From the NCBI GenBank assembly GCA_017461505.1, contig JAFTXV010000011.1, forward strand, positions 1 to 64,000: a stretch of 64,000 nucleotides of DNA, given 5' to 3'. The DNA is from Paludibacteraceae bacterium (GTDB taxonomy: Bacteria > Bacteroidota > Bacteroidia > Bacteroidales > Paludibacteraceae). Of the stretch, positions 33,755-42,970 are shown in pieces. Position numbers and translations under genes: made by a program. How positions within the stretch are numbered: position 1 is the stretch's first letter; each line of letters begins with the position of its first letter. The notes beneath the pieces are model-generated. The model saw nothing but the letters and a program-made list of their open reading frames with translations. It did no database searches and was not told the origin of the DNA.

Positions 33755-34396
33755 GTAAAAATTTTGCGAATATGCAAATTTTTGTTTTTAGAGTTTTATC
33801 TATTTGAAATATTCGTTGATTATGTGTGAACTATCTTCGGGGTATCTTCGGGATATCTTCGGGATAAATGTGGTGGGTCAAAATGAATAGTTTATGATTG
33901 ATGTTTTATGTTTAGTTAAACATTTTTAACATATCCAACTTCCACACTTCCACACTTCCACATTATTTTATGAGCGAAATTATCCTCCAAACTGTTAATT
34001 CACCGAAATATTACTTTGAGAAAAAAAGGAAAATTTAAAGAGGAAGGGGGCACTAGGGGATAGAGTTATAATTATATATATAATATATTATAAAATAATA
34101 TATTATTATAATTATATATGCATTTGCTTGAAAAAAATGATATGCCATTCGACTCTTTTTTTGATGTGGAAGTGTGGAAGTGTGGAAGTTGTACAGATGA
34201 TGCGCTGATTATTAAAATAAGTTAAAATTAAAATCATGTGTTTGCTGTAGGCTTTGGGTTGGATGTTAAAATTTTTGTTTTGGGCGGTTGTTTATTCTTG
34301 GGTGATAAAATTATTATCTCTGATAATAAAACGTCTTAAATCGAAAGAAAATGGCCTTAAAATGGCTTTTTGTTTGCGTATGTGCAAAAAAAGTGT
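33755..34396. other. Divergent intergenic region, AT-rich, no gene
   Basis: It separates the minus-strand porE operon from the plus-strand bactofilin gene. It holds an ATCTTCGGGGT triple word (about 33833-33864), a 28-bp perfect inverted repeat and an AT-only palindrome (entered separately). A 67-codon plus-strand frame at 34254 spans the promoter and is not credible. Confidence 0.7.
33936..34191. repeat. 28-bp perfect inverted repeat around an AT-only palindrome
   Basis: The left arm is 33936-33963 (three TTCCACAC-type units: CAACTTCCACACTTCCACAC and on). The right arm, 34164-34191, is its exact reverse complement (TGTGGAAG units). The 200 bases between include 34066-34119, which contains only A and T and is nearly self-complementary. 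Confidence 0.9.
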
Positions 34397-34404
34397 TACC
34401 TTTG
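34397..34404 (+). promoter_or_regulatory. -7 box upstream of the bactofilin gene
   Basis: TACCTTTG lies 77 bases before the ATG at 34481. Confidence 0.75.
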
Positions 34405-34480
34405 CAAAGTTTTTGACTGTAAGTCAAGGTTGTGAAGCGAAAAAGTGTATAATTTGAAAAATTAAAAGAGAAAAAACGAT

Positions 34481-34852
34481 ATGGCAACAACACCACAAAA
34501 TTCAGGCACATTGTATAATGCCTTAACATCAGGAAGTAAGATTATTGGTACGGTGATCACGGATAGCGATATGCGTGTGGATGGTACGATAGAGGGCGAT
34601 GTAAAATGCTCTGGTAAATTAGTGATTGGCGAGCAAGGTCTGATTAAGGGCACTGCGGAATGTCAGAACGCCGAGATTATGGGCAAGTTGGATGGAAAGA
34701 TAGACGTGAAATATGCGTTGGCATTGCGTGCGACTAGCCGTTTGCAAGGCGAGATTGTGACAGGTACCTTGATGGTAGAGCCTAATGCGATATTTAATGG
34801 TACTTGCTCAATGGGAGTAAAGAATCAGGAACAAGCAGCAAAGACAAAATAG
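34481..34852 (+). CDS. Bactofilin (polymer-forming cytoskeletal protein)
   Basis: The 123-residue protein has the DUF583 beta-helix core: IIGTVITDSDMRVDGTIEGD, VKCSGKLVIGEQGLIKG, AECQNAEIMGKLDGKID and the closing SRLQGEIVTGTLMVEPNAIF. The short disordered ends (MATTPQNSGTL, NQEQAAKTK) are typical. Bactofilins form nucleotide-free filaments that place envelope enzymes. It opens the long plus-strand run that contains M23-like, capsule and envelope genes. The TAG stop runs directly into a TTTAGAGGATGCGGCTATGCCGC repeat word. Confidence 0.93.
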   Translation: MATTPQNSGTLYNALTSGSKIIGTVITDSDMRVDGTIEGDVKCSGKLVIGEQGLIKGTAECQNAEIMGKLDGKIDVKYALALRATSRLQGEIVTGTLMVEPNAIFNGTCSMGVKNQEQAAKTK

Positions 34853-34904
34853 TTTAGAGGATGCGGCTATGCCGCTACCGTGTTAGAGTTAAAATTTTAA
34901 TACT

Positions 34905-36149
34905 ATGAAGATAAAACCATTTAGAGGTATTCGTCCGCCTAAAGCATTGGCGAAGCAAGTAAGTAGTCGTCCTTACGACGTGTTGAATTCAGCAGAGGCA
35001 CGTGAGGAGGCAGCAGGTAATGAGATGTCGCTGTATCATATCATCAAGCCTGAGATTAATTTTGAGGTTGGTACAGATGAGCATGATGAGCGTGTGTACA
35101 AAGCAGCTCGTGAGCAGTTTGACTTGTTCCGTGAGAAAGGTTGGCTGGTGCAAGATGCGGAAGAAAAGTACTATGTTTATGCTCAAACCATGGATGGTCG
35201 TACACAATATGGATTGGTGGTGGCTGCATGGGTAGAGGATTATATGGAAGGTCGTATTAAGAAGCATGAGTTGACTCGCCGTGACAAAGAGGAAGACCGC
35301 ATGAAGCATGTGCGTGTGAACAATGCGAACGTGGAACCTGTATTCTTTGCTTACCCTCACCATGAGGAGTTGGACGGGATAGTGGCTCGTGTATGCCAAG
35401 GAGTGCCAGAGTATGATTTTGTTTCGGACTTGGATGGCTTTGGTCACACGTTGTGGGTGATTAGCGATGAGAAGGATATTGCTCGTATCACAGAGTTGGT
35501 GGCAGAGATGCCAGCGATGTATATAGCGGATGGTCACCATCGTAGTGCAGCAGCTGCCTTGGTGGGCAACGAGAAGAAGTTGCAGAACCCCAATCACCAA
35601 GGTGATGAGGAGTATAACTACTTCTTGGCGGTATGTTTTCCAGATGATCAGTTGCATATCATGGACTATAACCGTGTGGTGAAGGACTTGAACGGTATGA
35701 CAGAGGCGCAATTCTTGGAAGCGCTGAAAGATGACTTTGATGTAGAGGAGATGGGTGCGGATATCTACCGTCCAGAGGCATTGCACGTGTTTGCCTTGTA
35801 TATGGGTGGTCTGTGGTATAAGTTGACGGCTAAGGCTGGTCGCTATGACGATAATGACCCAATTGGCGTGTTGGATGTGACTATCTCGTCGAATTTGATT
35901 TTGGACAAACTGCTTGGTATCAAGGACTTGCGTTCGGATAAGCGTATCGACTTTGTAGGCGGTATCCGTGGTTTGGGCGAGTTGAAGAATCGTGTGGATA
36001 GTGGCGAGATGAAGATGGCTTTGGCGCTTTATCCTGTGACGATGAAGCAGCTGATAGATATTGCAGATACAGGTAATATCATGCCTCCTAAGACCACATG
36101 GTTTGAGCCAAAATTGCGTAGTGGATTGGTAATTCACGAGTTGGTGTAA
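34905..36149 (+). CDS. DUF1015 family protein (SerK-like)
   Basis: The 414-residue protein has the DUF1015 signature blocks FRGIRPPKALAKQVSSRPYD, the KKHELTRRDKEEDRM region, and AMYIADGHHRSAAAALV. The family includes SerK, the ADP-dependent free-serine kinase of archaea, and is widespread in Bacteroidota, often beside serine genes. No serA/serC neighbour is seen here; it lies between bactofilin and ompH. Kinase activity is therefore only a possible role. The length is normal. Confidence 0.85.
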   Translation: MKIKPFRGIRPPKALAKQVSSRPYDVLNSAEAREEAAGNEMSLYHIIKPEINFEVGTDEHDERVYKAAREQFDLFREKGWLVQDAEEKYYVYAQTMDGRTQYGLVVAAWVEDYMEGRIKKHELTRRDKEEDRMKHVRVNNANVEPVFFAYPHHEELDGIVARVCQGVPEYDFVSDLDGFGHTLWVISDEKDIARITELVAEMPAMYIADGHHRSAAAALVGNEKKLQNPNHQGDEEYNYFLAVCFPDDQLHIMDYNRVVKDLNGMTEAQFLEALKDDFDVEEMGADIYRPEALHVFALYMGGLWYKLTAKAGRYDDNDPIGVLDVTISSNLILDKLLGIKDLRSDKRIDFVGGIRGLGELKNRVDSGEMKMALALYPVTMKQLIDIADTGNIMPPKTTWFEPKLRSGLVIHELV

Positions 36150-36242
36150 GTCGGAAGCCAGAGTCGGGAGTCCCGAAAATAATGAATCTGGAGTCGGTAG
36201 CCCCGATTCCGAAAAAAAGTAATTAACAAAAAAACAATCAAT
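36150..36242. repeat. AGTCGGGAGTC word array
   Basis: The gap carries GTCGGAAGCCAGAGTCGGGA, GTCCCGAAAATAATGAATCT and GGAGTCGGTAGCCCCGATTC in sequence. These are the same words as in folK (61388-61417), mutS2 (52320-52345) and the gap at 50000-50050. Confidence 0.8.
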
Positions 36243-36827
36243 ATGAACAAAATTCAATTAGTAATTAACATCGTTTTAGTAGCAGCAGTGGCTGCGTTGT
36301 TTGCACTTTTCTTTACCAACAAACCAGCTGAGCCAGTTGCGGTAGAAATCAACCCATCCGAAGTAATGCCAGTGGCATATTTGAATGTAGATAGCCTATT
36401 GGTGAACTATACCTTTGCTATCGAAGCAAGTGATAAATTGCTGAGCAAGCAAGAGGATGCTCGTTTGAAGATGAACACAAAGCTTCGTACTTTCCAAAAC
36501 GAAGTGGCAGAGTTTCAACGTAAATTGGAGAACAACGCATTCTTGAGCCGTGAGCGTGCAGAGAAAGAGCAACAACGTCTGGCAAAGAAAGAGCAAGAGT
36601 TGCAAGAGTTGGAGGCTAAGTTGACCCAAGATATTATGTTGGAGAATCAAAAGCTGAATATGCAATTGACAGATTCGTTGAACAACTATTTGAAGGAGTT
36701 TAACGCGGATGGTCGCTACCATATCATTTTGAGCAACAGCGCTAAGGATAATGTGCTTTGGGCTGCAGAGCAATACGATATTACCAACGAAGTGATTGAG
36801 GGCATGAATGCTCGCTATGCGAAGTGA
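36243..36827 (+). CDS. OmpH/Skp-like periplasmic chaperone
   Basis: This 194-residue protein has an N-terminal signal anchor (MNKIQLVINIVLVAAVAALF). The mature part starts VAYLNVDSLLVNYTFA, typical of OmpH. A long coiled coil (about 60-150, rich in KKEQELQELEAKLTQ) follows, with a C-terminal strand region YHIILSNSAKDNVLWAAEQY. Skp-like proteins carry unfolded outer-membrane proteins across the periplasm. The Bacteroidota form keeps an uncleaved-looking anchor. The stop is followed at once by GTTGAGAGGTTAGAGG words. Confidence 0.88.
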   Translation: MNKIQLVINIVLVAAVAALFALFFTNKPAEPVAVEINPSEVMPVAYLNVDSLLVNYTFAIEASDKLLSKQEDARLKMNTKLRTFQNEVAEFQRKLENNAFLSRERAEKEQQRLAKKEQELQELEAKLTQDIMLENQKLNMQLTDSLNNYLKEFNADGRYHIILSNSAKDNVLWAAEQYDITNEVIEGMNARYAK

Positions 36828-36867
36828 GTTGAGAGGTTAGAGGTTAGAGTTTAGAGGTTAGAGATTA

Positions 36868-38391
36868 GTGGGTAGATTGATATATAGACCATACTTGCGA
36901 TATCTGATTGCCGATGTGTTGACATTGGCAATCAGTGTGGTGATAGTGTTGGCGTGGTTTCCACTGTCAACCGAGATACCGTTTCAAAAGTATAGTGTTT
37001 ATATGGTGATTTACTCTACGGTTTGGCTACTGGCGAGTTACCTGTGCCACCGCTATGTGCCTGTCAAATATATGAAAATGGGGCAGGATATCCTGCGTTT
37101 GACAGTCGCTGCAGTGATTGTGTTTGGTTGCATGTATGGCTATATGTGGCTTCGCGCAGGCAGCAATTTCTCCATTTGGGTCTTGCTGACGATATGGCTG
37201 GTGATGTTGGGTGCATCGCTTGTGTTCTTAGTTTTTAAGCACGCCTATCGCTATGCATTGGATGCCGATGAACAAGCGATAGAAGCCCCTAAGCGTGCAC
37301 CACAACAAGTGTTGCGAGCACCCGAGCATTTGGTTGATAGCGACAAGAAAGCTCTGCAAGAGAGCATATTGGAGTTTGCACCAGAGAAGGTGTTGCGCTA
37401 TGTGGAGAAGAATGTAGACTTGTATAGTACCAACACTTTTACGCTGCGTTCCACTGACCTCTACAACATCAAGAAGTTGCCTAACTACCGTTTTGATGCG
37501 CTGGTCAACTTCATGCCGCTTAATCAAATTCGTGGTGTGAATAAATTGTTTACTACGGTAAACGATAAGTTGCCAGACGGCGGTATCTGGATATGCTGCT
37601 ACGAGCCACAATCGGTAACTAAACGCAATATTCTGAAGCGTTTTCCTCCGTTGATAGGTTGGCTATACTATGTGGCATTTTTCTGCTACAAGCGTGTGTT
37701 ACCTAAGTTGCTGATGACGTCGCGTCTGTACTTTGATATTACAGAAGGCAAAGACCGTGTGCTGAGCAAGGCAGAGGTGCTAGGACGCTTGTGCTATTGT
37801 GGTTTTGAGATTATAGATGAACGCAAGAAGGGCGATTTGAACTATGTAGTGGCTCGCAGGAAGTTCCGTCCTGAAATCACAGTAAGACGTCTGTATGGTA
37901 TCTTGGTGAAGCTCAATCGTGTGGGTAAGAATGGTAAGCTCTTCAAGGTGTATAAATTCCGCACGATGCACCCATATAGTGAGTTTTTGCAGGCTTATAT
38001 CTACGAACGCTATTCGCTGCAAGAGGGTGGTAAGTTCAACCACGATATACGTGTGACGACTTTAGGGCGTTTTATGCGCAAATGCTGGTTGGATGAGTTG
38101 CCGATGTTGCTCAATTTAGTGAAAGGAAACATGAAATTGGTGGGCGTGCGTCCGATATCGAAGCATTACTTCTCGCTGTATAGTCAGGAGTTGCAAGAGA
38201 AGCGCGTGAAGCACAAGCCAGGATTGTTGCCACCCTTCTATGCGGATATGCCGAAGACATTGGAGGAGATAGAGGCATCGGAGATGCGCTATCTGACCCT
38301 GTGCGAGGAGAAGGGCACGTTGCGTACGGACTTTGTGTATTTCTGGAAGATATTTTATACGATTGTATTCAAACGAGCAAGGAGTCATTAG
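36868..38391 (+). CDS. Undecaprenyl-phosphate sugar phosphotransferase, three-part
   Basis: Starting at GTG, this 507-residue protein has four or five TM helices (about 10-125). A middle domain of about 200 residues (140-330) follows, with a methyltransferase-like look (FDALVNFMPLNQIRGVNKLF). The C-terminal bacterial sugar transferase domain has KVYKFRTMHPYSE, CWLDELPMLLNLVKGNMKLV and GVRPISKHYF. It moves a sugar 1-phosphate to undecaprenyl phosphate to begin O-antigen or capsule units. With Wzi, GT2 and the WbpD-like gene nearby, a role in surface polysaccharide (possibly A-LPS used by T9SS) is inferred. The middle domain has no obvious cofactor motif. Confidence 0.88.
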   Translation: MGRLIYRPYLRYLIADVLTLAISVVIVLAWFPLSTEIPFQKYSVYMVIYSTVWLLASYLCHRYVPVKYMKMGQDILRLTVAAVIVFGCMYGYMWLRAGSNFSIWVLLTIWLVMLGASLVFLVFKHAYRYALDADEQAIEAPKRAPQQVLRAPEHLVDSDKKALQESILEFAPEKVLRYVEKNVDLYSTNTFTLRSTDLYNIKKLPNYRFDALVNFMPLNQIRGVNKLFTTVNDKLPDGGIWICCYEPQSVTKRNILKRFPPLIGWLYYVAFFCYKRVLPKLLMTSRLYFDITEGKDRVLSKAEVLGRLCYCGFEIIDERKKGDLNYVVARRKFRPEITVRRLYGILVKLNRVGKNGKLFKVYKFRTMHPYSEFLQAYIYERYSLQEGGKFNHDIRVTTLGRFMRKCWLDELPMLLNLVKGNMKLVGVRPISKHYFSLYSQELQEKRVKHKPGLLPPFYADMPKTLEEIEASEMRYLTLCEEKGTLRTDFVYFWKIFYTIVFKRARSH

Positions 38392-38459
38392 AGGTGAAAA
38401 CTGAAAGGTGAAAGGTGAAAACTGAAAGGTGAAAAGGTGAAAACTGAAAGGTGAAAAGG
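38389..38459 (+). repeat. GGTGAAAACTGAAA word array joining two genes
   Basis: AGGTGAAAACTGAAAGGTGA units repeat from the TAG stop of the sugar transferase (38389-38391) to the GTG start of the Wzi gene (38451-38453). Both the stop codon and the start codon are made from the repeat. The same word is in frame in mutS2 and the RluA-type gene and lies between genes at 59110-59180. Confidence 0.88.
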
Positions 38460-40229
38460 TATTTATTGGTAATATTGCTATGTGTATCGGCGTGGGGAAT
38501 GGCTCAGAATATACCTGTGCCATTGACTCAAGTGAAGTTGTATGACTTTTTGGATGAGTTGCTGGCGGATGGAGTGTTGGTGCATCAGACGGCGGTGCGT
38601 CCATATAGTCGTAAGCAAGTGGCTACTATGCTGCTAGAGGCACAAGCGGCAGACACGCTGCTGAATATAAGACAGAAGAAGGATTTGGCATTCTATCTCA
38701 ATGAGTATGCGTTGGAGCGTGATACGATGGTGAGCAATTATGTGCAATATACTGACCATAGCACGTATAATGTATCGTTGGCCGATCCACAGTTTAGTTA
38801 TCGTAGCAAAGACAATATGTTTAAGATGCGTTTGCGTCCTATCTTGGGTGGTAAACTCCTCATGAGCAAGAAGGGGGTTATCTTCCATCGATGGTATGGT
38901 GCTGAGTTGCAAATGGATATAGCTAAGCACCTGAGCATATGGGGTAGTTTGCGTGACAATTCGTGGAGTGGTGATTGGCTGAACAAGACGTATTTTCCAA
39001 CTGATAATGACCGTCGCTTGGGTGCTTGCATTCATTATGGTGCATCGCAGTTGCAGCCAGCGTTGATGCCAATAGCGGGTGTGCAGTATAAGGAAGCTAA
39101 TTATGGTGGAGATTTCTCCGACTCAAAGGGTGGTATCAGTTTGTATACATGGTGGGGCAGTATATCCGTGCAAAGAGAGAATATCCGTTGGGGCGATGCG
39201 TATCATGCATCGAATATATTGTCGGGTAGAGCACCCGCTGCACCGATGATCAGTTTGCAGTTGACACCTTGCAAGTGGTTTCAGTTTGATTACTTCCATG
39301 CATGGTTGGTGTCGAATGTAGTGGACTCTACCTATTATTATGTGGAAGAAACGACGAATGGAACAGTGCGTAACTACCGCCCTATGAACAAGTTTATGGC
39401 GGCGAATATGTTTACCTTTACGCCCATTAAGCAGTTGTCTATCTCCTTTGGTAACTCAATTATTTACGCTGAACGCAGTATTCAAGCCGCGTATTTTATC
39501 CCTATTGCTTTCTACAAATCGCTCGACCATTTGTTGACGAAAGGAGTACGTACGCAAAACCAAAACTCGCAAGCCTTTGCATCGTTGTCCGTGCGCCCTG
39601 TGGAGCACTTACATTTATATGGCTCGATGTTTGTGGATGAGATTAAGTTTTCTCGTTTCAAGCCATCTAATAAAGAGAACAACCCGTTGTCTTATCTTGT
39701 GGGCTTCAACTGGAGCGGATGGCCAGTAAAGGGGTTGAGTCTGAAGGCGGAGTTTGTGCGTTCGTATATTGCAAGTTATATTCATTCGATAGAGGCGCTT
39801 GACTATACAACCAATTCCTTTGACATGGGGCATTATTTGGGTGACAATGCTCAATCTATCTATGCAGAGTTGGCATACCGCCCGATTAGAGGTATGTTGA
39901 TAAAGGCGAGCTATACTAATGACACCAAATATAATTCTTATGCTTATTTACGCAACAATATCTCAGCAACGATTGCGCAGAAGCCGTTTGACTATGCTAT
40001 TTTCCGCAATGAAGTAGTGCAATTGGATGGCGTGTATGAGGTGCACCCTAATATGTATATGACCCTCACGCTGCAATATAATCATGCACGTGGGTTTGAC
40101 AATATAAAAACCGATGCATTGCCTAGTGAAGATATAGGAAATGCACAATATTATTTGGATAAATATATGCCACGCTACTTCCAAGGCAAGAACTTGAGTG
40201 TATCGGCGGCGTTTAGTTTTGGTTTTTAG
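38451..40229 (+). CDS. Capsule assembly Wzi-family outer-membrane protein
   Basis: The GTG start in the last repeat word gives MKRYLLVILLCVSAWGMAQ, a signal peptide. The 592-residue mature barrel matches Wzi (PF14052 type): an N-terminal helical region with LYDFLDELLADGVLVHQTAV, RPYSRKQVATMLLEA, alternating beta strands, and a terminal Phe in VSAAFSFGF. Wzi helps attach capsule to the cell surface. It follows the sugar transferase and precedes a glycosyltransferase, a coherent polysaccharide context. An in-frame ATG is not available nearby, so the repeat-derived GTG seems genuinely used. Confidence 0.88.
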   Translation: MKRYLLVILLCVSAWGMAQNIPVPLTQVKLYDFLDELLADGVLVHQTAVRPYSRKQVATMLLEAQAADTLLNIRQKKDLAFYLNEYALERDTMVSNYVQYTDHSTYNVSLADPQFSYRSKDNMFKMRLRPILGGKLLMSKKGVIFHRWYGAELQMDIAKHLSIWGSLRDNSWSGDWLNKTYFPTDNDRRLGACIHYGASQLQPALMPIAGVQYKEANYGGDFSDSKGGISLYTWWGSISVQRENIRWGDAYHASNILSGRAPAAPMISLQLTPCKWFQFDYFHAWLVSNVVDSTYYYVEETTNGTVRNYRPMNKFMAANMFTFTPIKQLSISFGNSIIYAERSIQAAYFIPIAFYKSLDHLLTKGVRTQNQNSQAFASLSVRPVEHLHLYGSMFVDEIKFSRFKPSNKENNPLSYLVGFNWSGWPVKGLSLKAEFVRSYIASYIHSIEALDYTTNSFDMGHYLGDNAQSIYAELAYRPIRGMLIKASYTNDTKYNSYAYLRNNISATIAQKPFDYAIFRNEVVQLDGVYEVHPNMYMTLTLQYNHARGFDNIKTDALPSEDIGNAQYYLDKYMPRYFQGKNLSVSAAFSFGF

Positions 40230-40272
40230 ACAATAGGAAATATCACATTATCACACTATCACATAAAAAAAT

Positions 40273-41289
40273 ATGCTCAAGTGTAGCGTAGTCATATTAA
40301 ATTGGAATGGAGAGCAGACTTTGCGTCAGTTCTTACCTTCTGTATTGGCGCATACGCATCAAGAAGATGTGGAGATCGTAGTGGCAGATAATGGTTCGAC
40401 CGATGGTTCGTTGGCATATTTGCATACACAACCTGTGCGTGTGGTGACGTTGGAGCAGAATTATGGTTTTGCTGAGGGCTACAACCGTGCTATAGAGCAG
40501 GTGGATGCCGAATATGTGGTGTTGCTCAATTCGGATGTGGAAGTTACTCCACATTGGTTGGATAGGATGTTGGAATATATGGATGCCCACCCTAAGGTGA
40601 TGGCCGCTCAACCCAAGGTACTATCATGGCGTAGCAAGCAACTTGTGGATAAGGGTGAGGAGTGTGCTATTCGCTTTGAGCATGCAGGTGCAGCGGGTGG
40701 AATGATGGATATATTGGGCTATCCCTATTGTAAAGGGCGTTTGATGACGCATATTGAGGAAGATCACGGGCAGTATGATGAGGTAGCACCTATCTTTTGG
40801 GCAACCGGAGCATGCTTGCTGATTCGTACACAAGCCTATAAGGAGATAGGAGGATTGGATGCTAATTTCTTTGCTCATCAAGAGGAGATTGATATGTGTT
40901 GGCGATTGCTAAATCGTTATCCATTTTCAGTATTCACTCTTCCATTTTCGGTGGTTTACCATGTAGGCGGTGCTACGTTGGGGTATGAGAATCCGAGAAA
41001 GACTTTTCTCAATTTCCGCAACAATCTGTTGATGCTCCGCAAGAACTTGCCAGCGTCGCGTCTATGGTGGGTGATGGTAGTGCGGTTCTTTATGGATTAT
41101 TTGGCGGCTTTGCAAATGCTGATGACCAATCAAAAAGAGAATGCCAAGAATGTGTATCGCGCACGTTGTGAGTACCACAAGATGAAGAAGCAATACCCCA
41201 TTTCTCATAGTGCATCGCCATTGGCGGAGCATTTGATAGTGCGGAGAAGCATTGTTTGGGATTTTTATGTGATGAGAAAACGAAAATAA
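40273..41289 (+). CDS. Family 2 glycosyltransferase
   Basis: The 338-residue GT-A enzyme has SVVILNWNGEQTLRQFLPSV at residues 5-24, VVADNGSTDGS at about 35-45, and the metal site LLNSDVEV (DxD-like). EEIDMCWRLL follows later, with basic amphipathic helices at the end. This is the rhamnosyl/galactosyl-type GT2 (WcaA/RfbF-like); the sugar donor is unknown. A membrane-near C-terminus (RLWWVMVVRFFMDYLAAL) suggests peripheral membrane binding. It lies 43 bases after the Wzi gene. The gap is the word series ATCACATTATCACACTATCA. Confidence 0.9.
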   Translation: MLKCSVVILNWNGEQTLRQFLPSVLAHTHQEDVEIVVADNGSTDGSLAYLHTQPVRVVTLEQNYGFAEGYNRAIEQVDAEYVVLLNSDVEVTPHWLDRMLEYMDAHPKVMAAQPKVLSWRSKQLVDKGEECAIRFEHAGAAGGMMDILGYPYCKGRLMTHIEEDHGQYDEVAPIFWATGACLLIRTQAYKEIGGLDANFFAHQEEIDMCWRLLNRYPFSVFTLPFSVVYHVGGATLGYENPRKTFLNFRNNLLMLRKNLPASRLWWVMVVRFFMDYLAALQMLMTNQKENAKNVYRARCEYHKMKKQYPISHSASPLAEHLIVRRSIVWDFYVMRKRK

Positions 41290-41307
41290 CTAAAAAATAT
41301 ATAGATT

Positions 41308-42948
41308 ATGGAATTTAAGTATGCACCTATGTTTCAACTAGGTAAGGATGAAACAGAGTATTATTTGCTGACCAAAGACCATGTGTCGGTTAGCGAGTTT
41401 GAAGGAAAACCAATCCTCAAGATTGAGGCAGAAGGTTTGACAAAGATGGCCAATGCTGCGTTTTCGGATGTGAGCTTCATGCTTCGTCGTAGTCACAATG
41501 AGCAAGTAGCCAAGATATTGCGTGACCCAGAGGCCAGCGATAATGATAAGTATGTAGCATTGACCTTCTTGCGCAATGCTGAGGTATCTTGCAAGGGTCA
41601 GTTGCCATTGTGTCAAGATACAGGTACAGCCATCATCCACGGTGAGAAAGGTCAACAAGTATGGACTGGCTATTGCGATGAAGAGGCATTGAGTAAGGGT
41701 GTGTATCTAACATACACCGAGCGCAATCTTCGCTATTCGCAAAATGCACCGCTGAATATGTATGATGAGGTGAATACCAAGTGCAATTTGCCAGCACAAA
41801 TCGATTTGGAGGCTACCGAGGGTATGGAGTATCATTTCCTCTGCGTAACTAAGGGTGGTGGTTCAGCCAATAAGACCTATCTCTATCAAGAGACCAAAGC
41901 GCGTATTCAAAATCCAGGAACACTGATTCCTTTCTTGGTAGAGAAGATGAAGAGCCTTGGCACAGCTGCTTGCCCTCCATATCATATTGCTTTTGTGATA
42001 GGCGGTACTAGTGCAGAGAAGAACCTCTTGACCGTGAAATTGGCTTCTACTCACTACTATGACACCTTGCCAACTACAGGTGATGAGACAGGTCGTGCGT
42101 TCCGCGATATTGAACTCGAGGAGCAACTCTTGAAAGAGGCTTATAAGATTGGTTTGGGTGCACAGTTTGGTGGTAAGTATATGGCACACGATATTCGCGT
42201 GATTCGTTTGCCACGTCACGGCGCAAGTTGTCCAATCGGTTTGGGCGTAAGTTGCTCGGCTGACCGCAATATCAAATGTAAGATTAATAAGGATGGTATT
42301 TGGATTGAGAAGATGGATAATAATCCAGCAAGTCTTATTCCAGAGGAATTGCGTAATGCAGGCGAAGGTGATGCTGTACGCATTGATCTTAACCAACCCA
42401 TGGCAGATGTATGCAAGATTCTGACTCAATATCCTATCGGTACACGTCTGAGTTTGAATGGCACTATCATCGTAGGTCGTGATATTGCTCACGCGAAGAT
42501 AAAAGCACGCTTGGATGCAGGCGAGGGCATGCCAGAGTATCTGAAGAATCACCCTATTTATTACGCAGGCCCTGCTAAAACTCCTGCTGGTATGCCTTGC
42601 GGTTCGATGGGTCCAACTACGGCTGGTCGTATGGATCCATACGTGGATGAATTCCAAGACAATGGCGGTAGCATGATCATGTTGGCAAAGGGTAATCGCT
42701 CCATGGATGTGACCAATGCATGTCAAAAGCATGGTGGTTTCTATCTCGGCTCAATCGGTGGTCCTGCTGCTATCTTGGCACAAGAGAATATTAAGTCCAT
42801 TGAGTGTGTTGAGTATCCTGAATTGGGTATGGAGGCTATCTGGAAAATTGAAGTAGAAAACTTCCCTGCGTTTATCTTGGTGGATGACAAAGGCAACGAC
42901 TTCTTCAAGCAACTCAAACCTTGCGAGGGTTGCACCATATTAAAATAA
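41308..42948 (+). CDS. Fumarate hydratase class I (iron-sulfur)
   Basis: The 546-residue single-chain class I fumarase fuses alpha and beta parts. Cluster cysteines are seen in [11 protein letters not shown], in the segment [14 protein letters not shown] and towards the C-terminus. Substrate motifs include [11 protein letters not shown] and [13 protein letters not shown]; the tail is CEGCTILK. It interconverts fumarate and malate in the reductive branch that makes succinate during anaerobic growth. The length and order match FumA/FumB of E. coli. The oxygen-labile cluster agrees with an anaerobic lifestyle. Confidence 0.95.
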   Translation: MEFKYAPMFQLGKDETEYYLLTKDHVSVSEFEGKPILKIEAEGLTKMANAAFSDVSFMLRRSHNEQVAKILRDPEASDNDKYVALTFLRNAEVSCKGQLPLCQDTGTAIIHGEKGQQVWTGYCDEEALSKGVYLTYTERNLRYSQNAPLNMYDEVNTKCNLPAQIDLEATEGMEYHFLCVTKGGGSANKTYLYQETKARIQNPGTLIPFLVEKMKSLGTAACPPYHIAFVIGGTSAEKNLLTVKLASTHYYDTLPTTGDETGRAFRDIELEEQLLKEAYKIGLGAQFGGKYMAHDIRVIRLPRHGASCPIGLGVSCSADRNIKCKINKDGIWIEKMDNNPASLIPEELRNAGEGDAVRIDLNQPMADVCKILTQYPIGTRLSLNGTIIVGRDIAHAKIKARLDAGEGMPEYLKNHPIYYAGPAKTPAGMPCGSMGPTTAGRMDPYVDEFQDNGGSMIMLAKGNRSMDVTNACQKHGGFYLGSIGGPAAILAQENIKSIECVEYPELGMEAIWKIEVENFPAFILVDDKGNDFFKQLKPCEGCTILK

Positions 42949-42970
42949 GAAAACTTAAGGAACAACGAAT

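Noticed and set aside
34254..34457. Plus-strand frame of 67 codons
   Set aside because: It contains the bactofilin promoter box and ends just before that gene.
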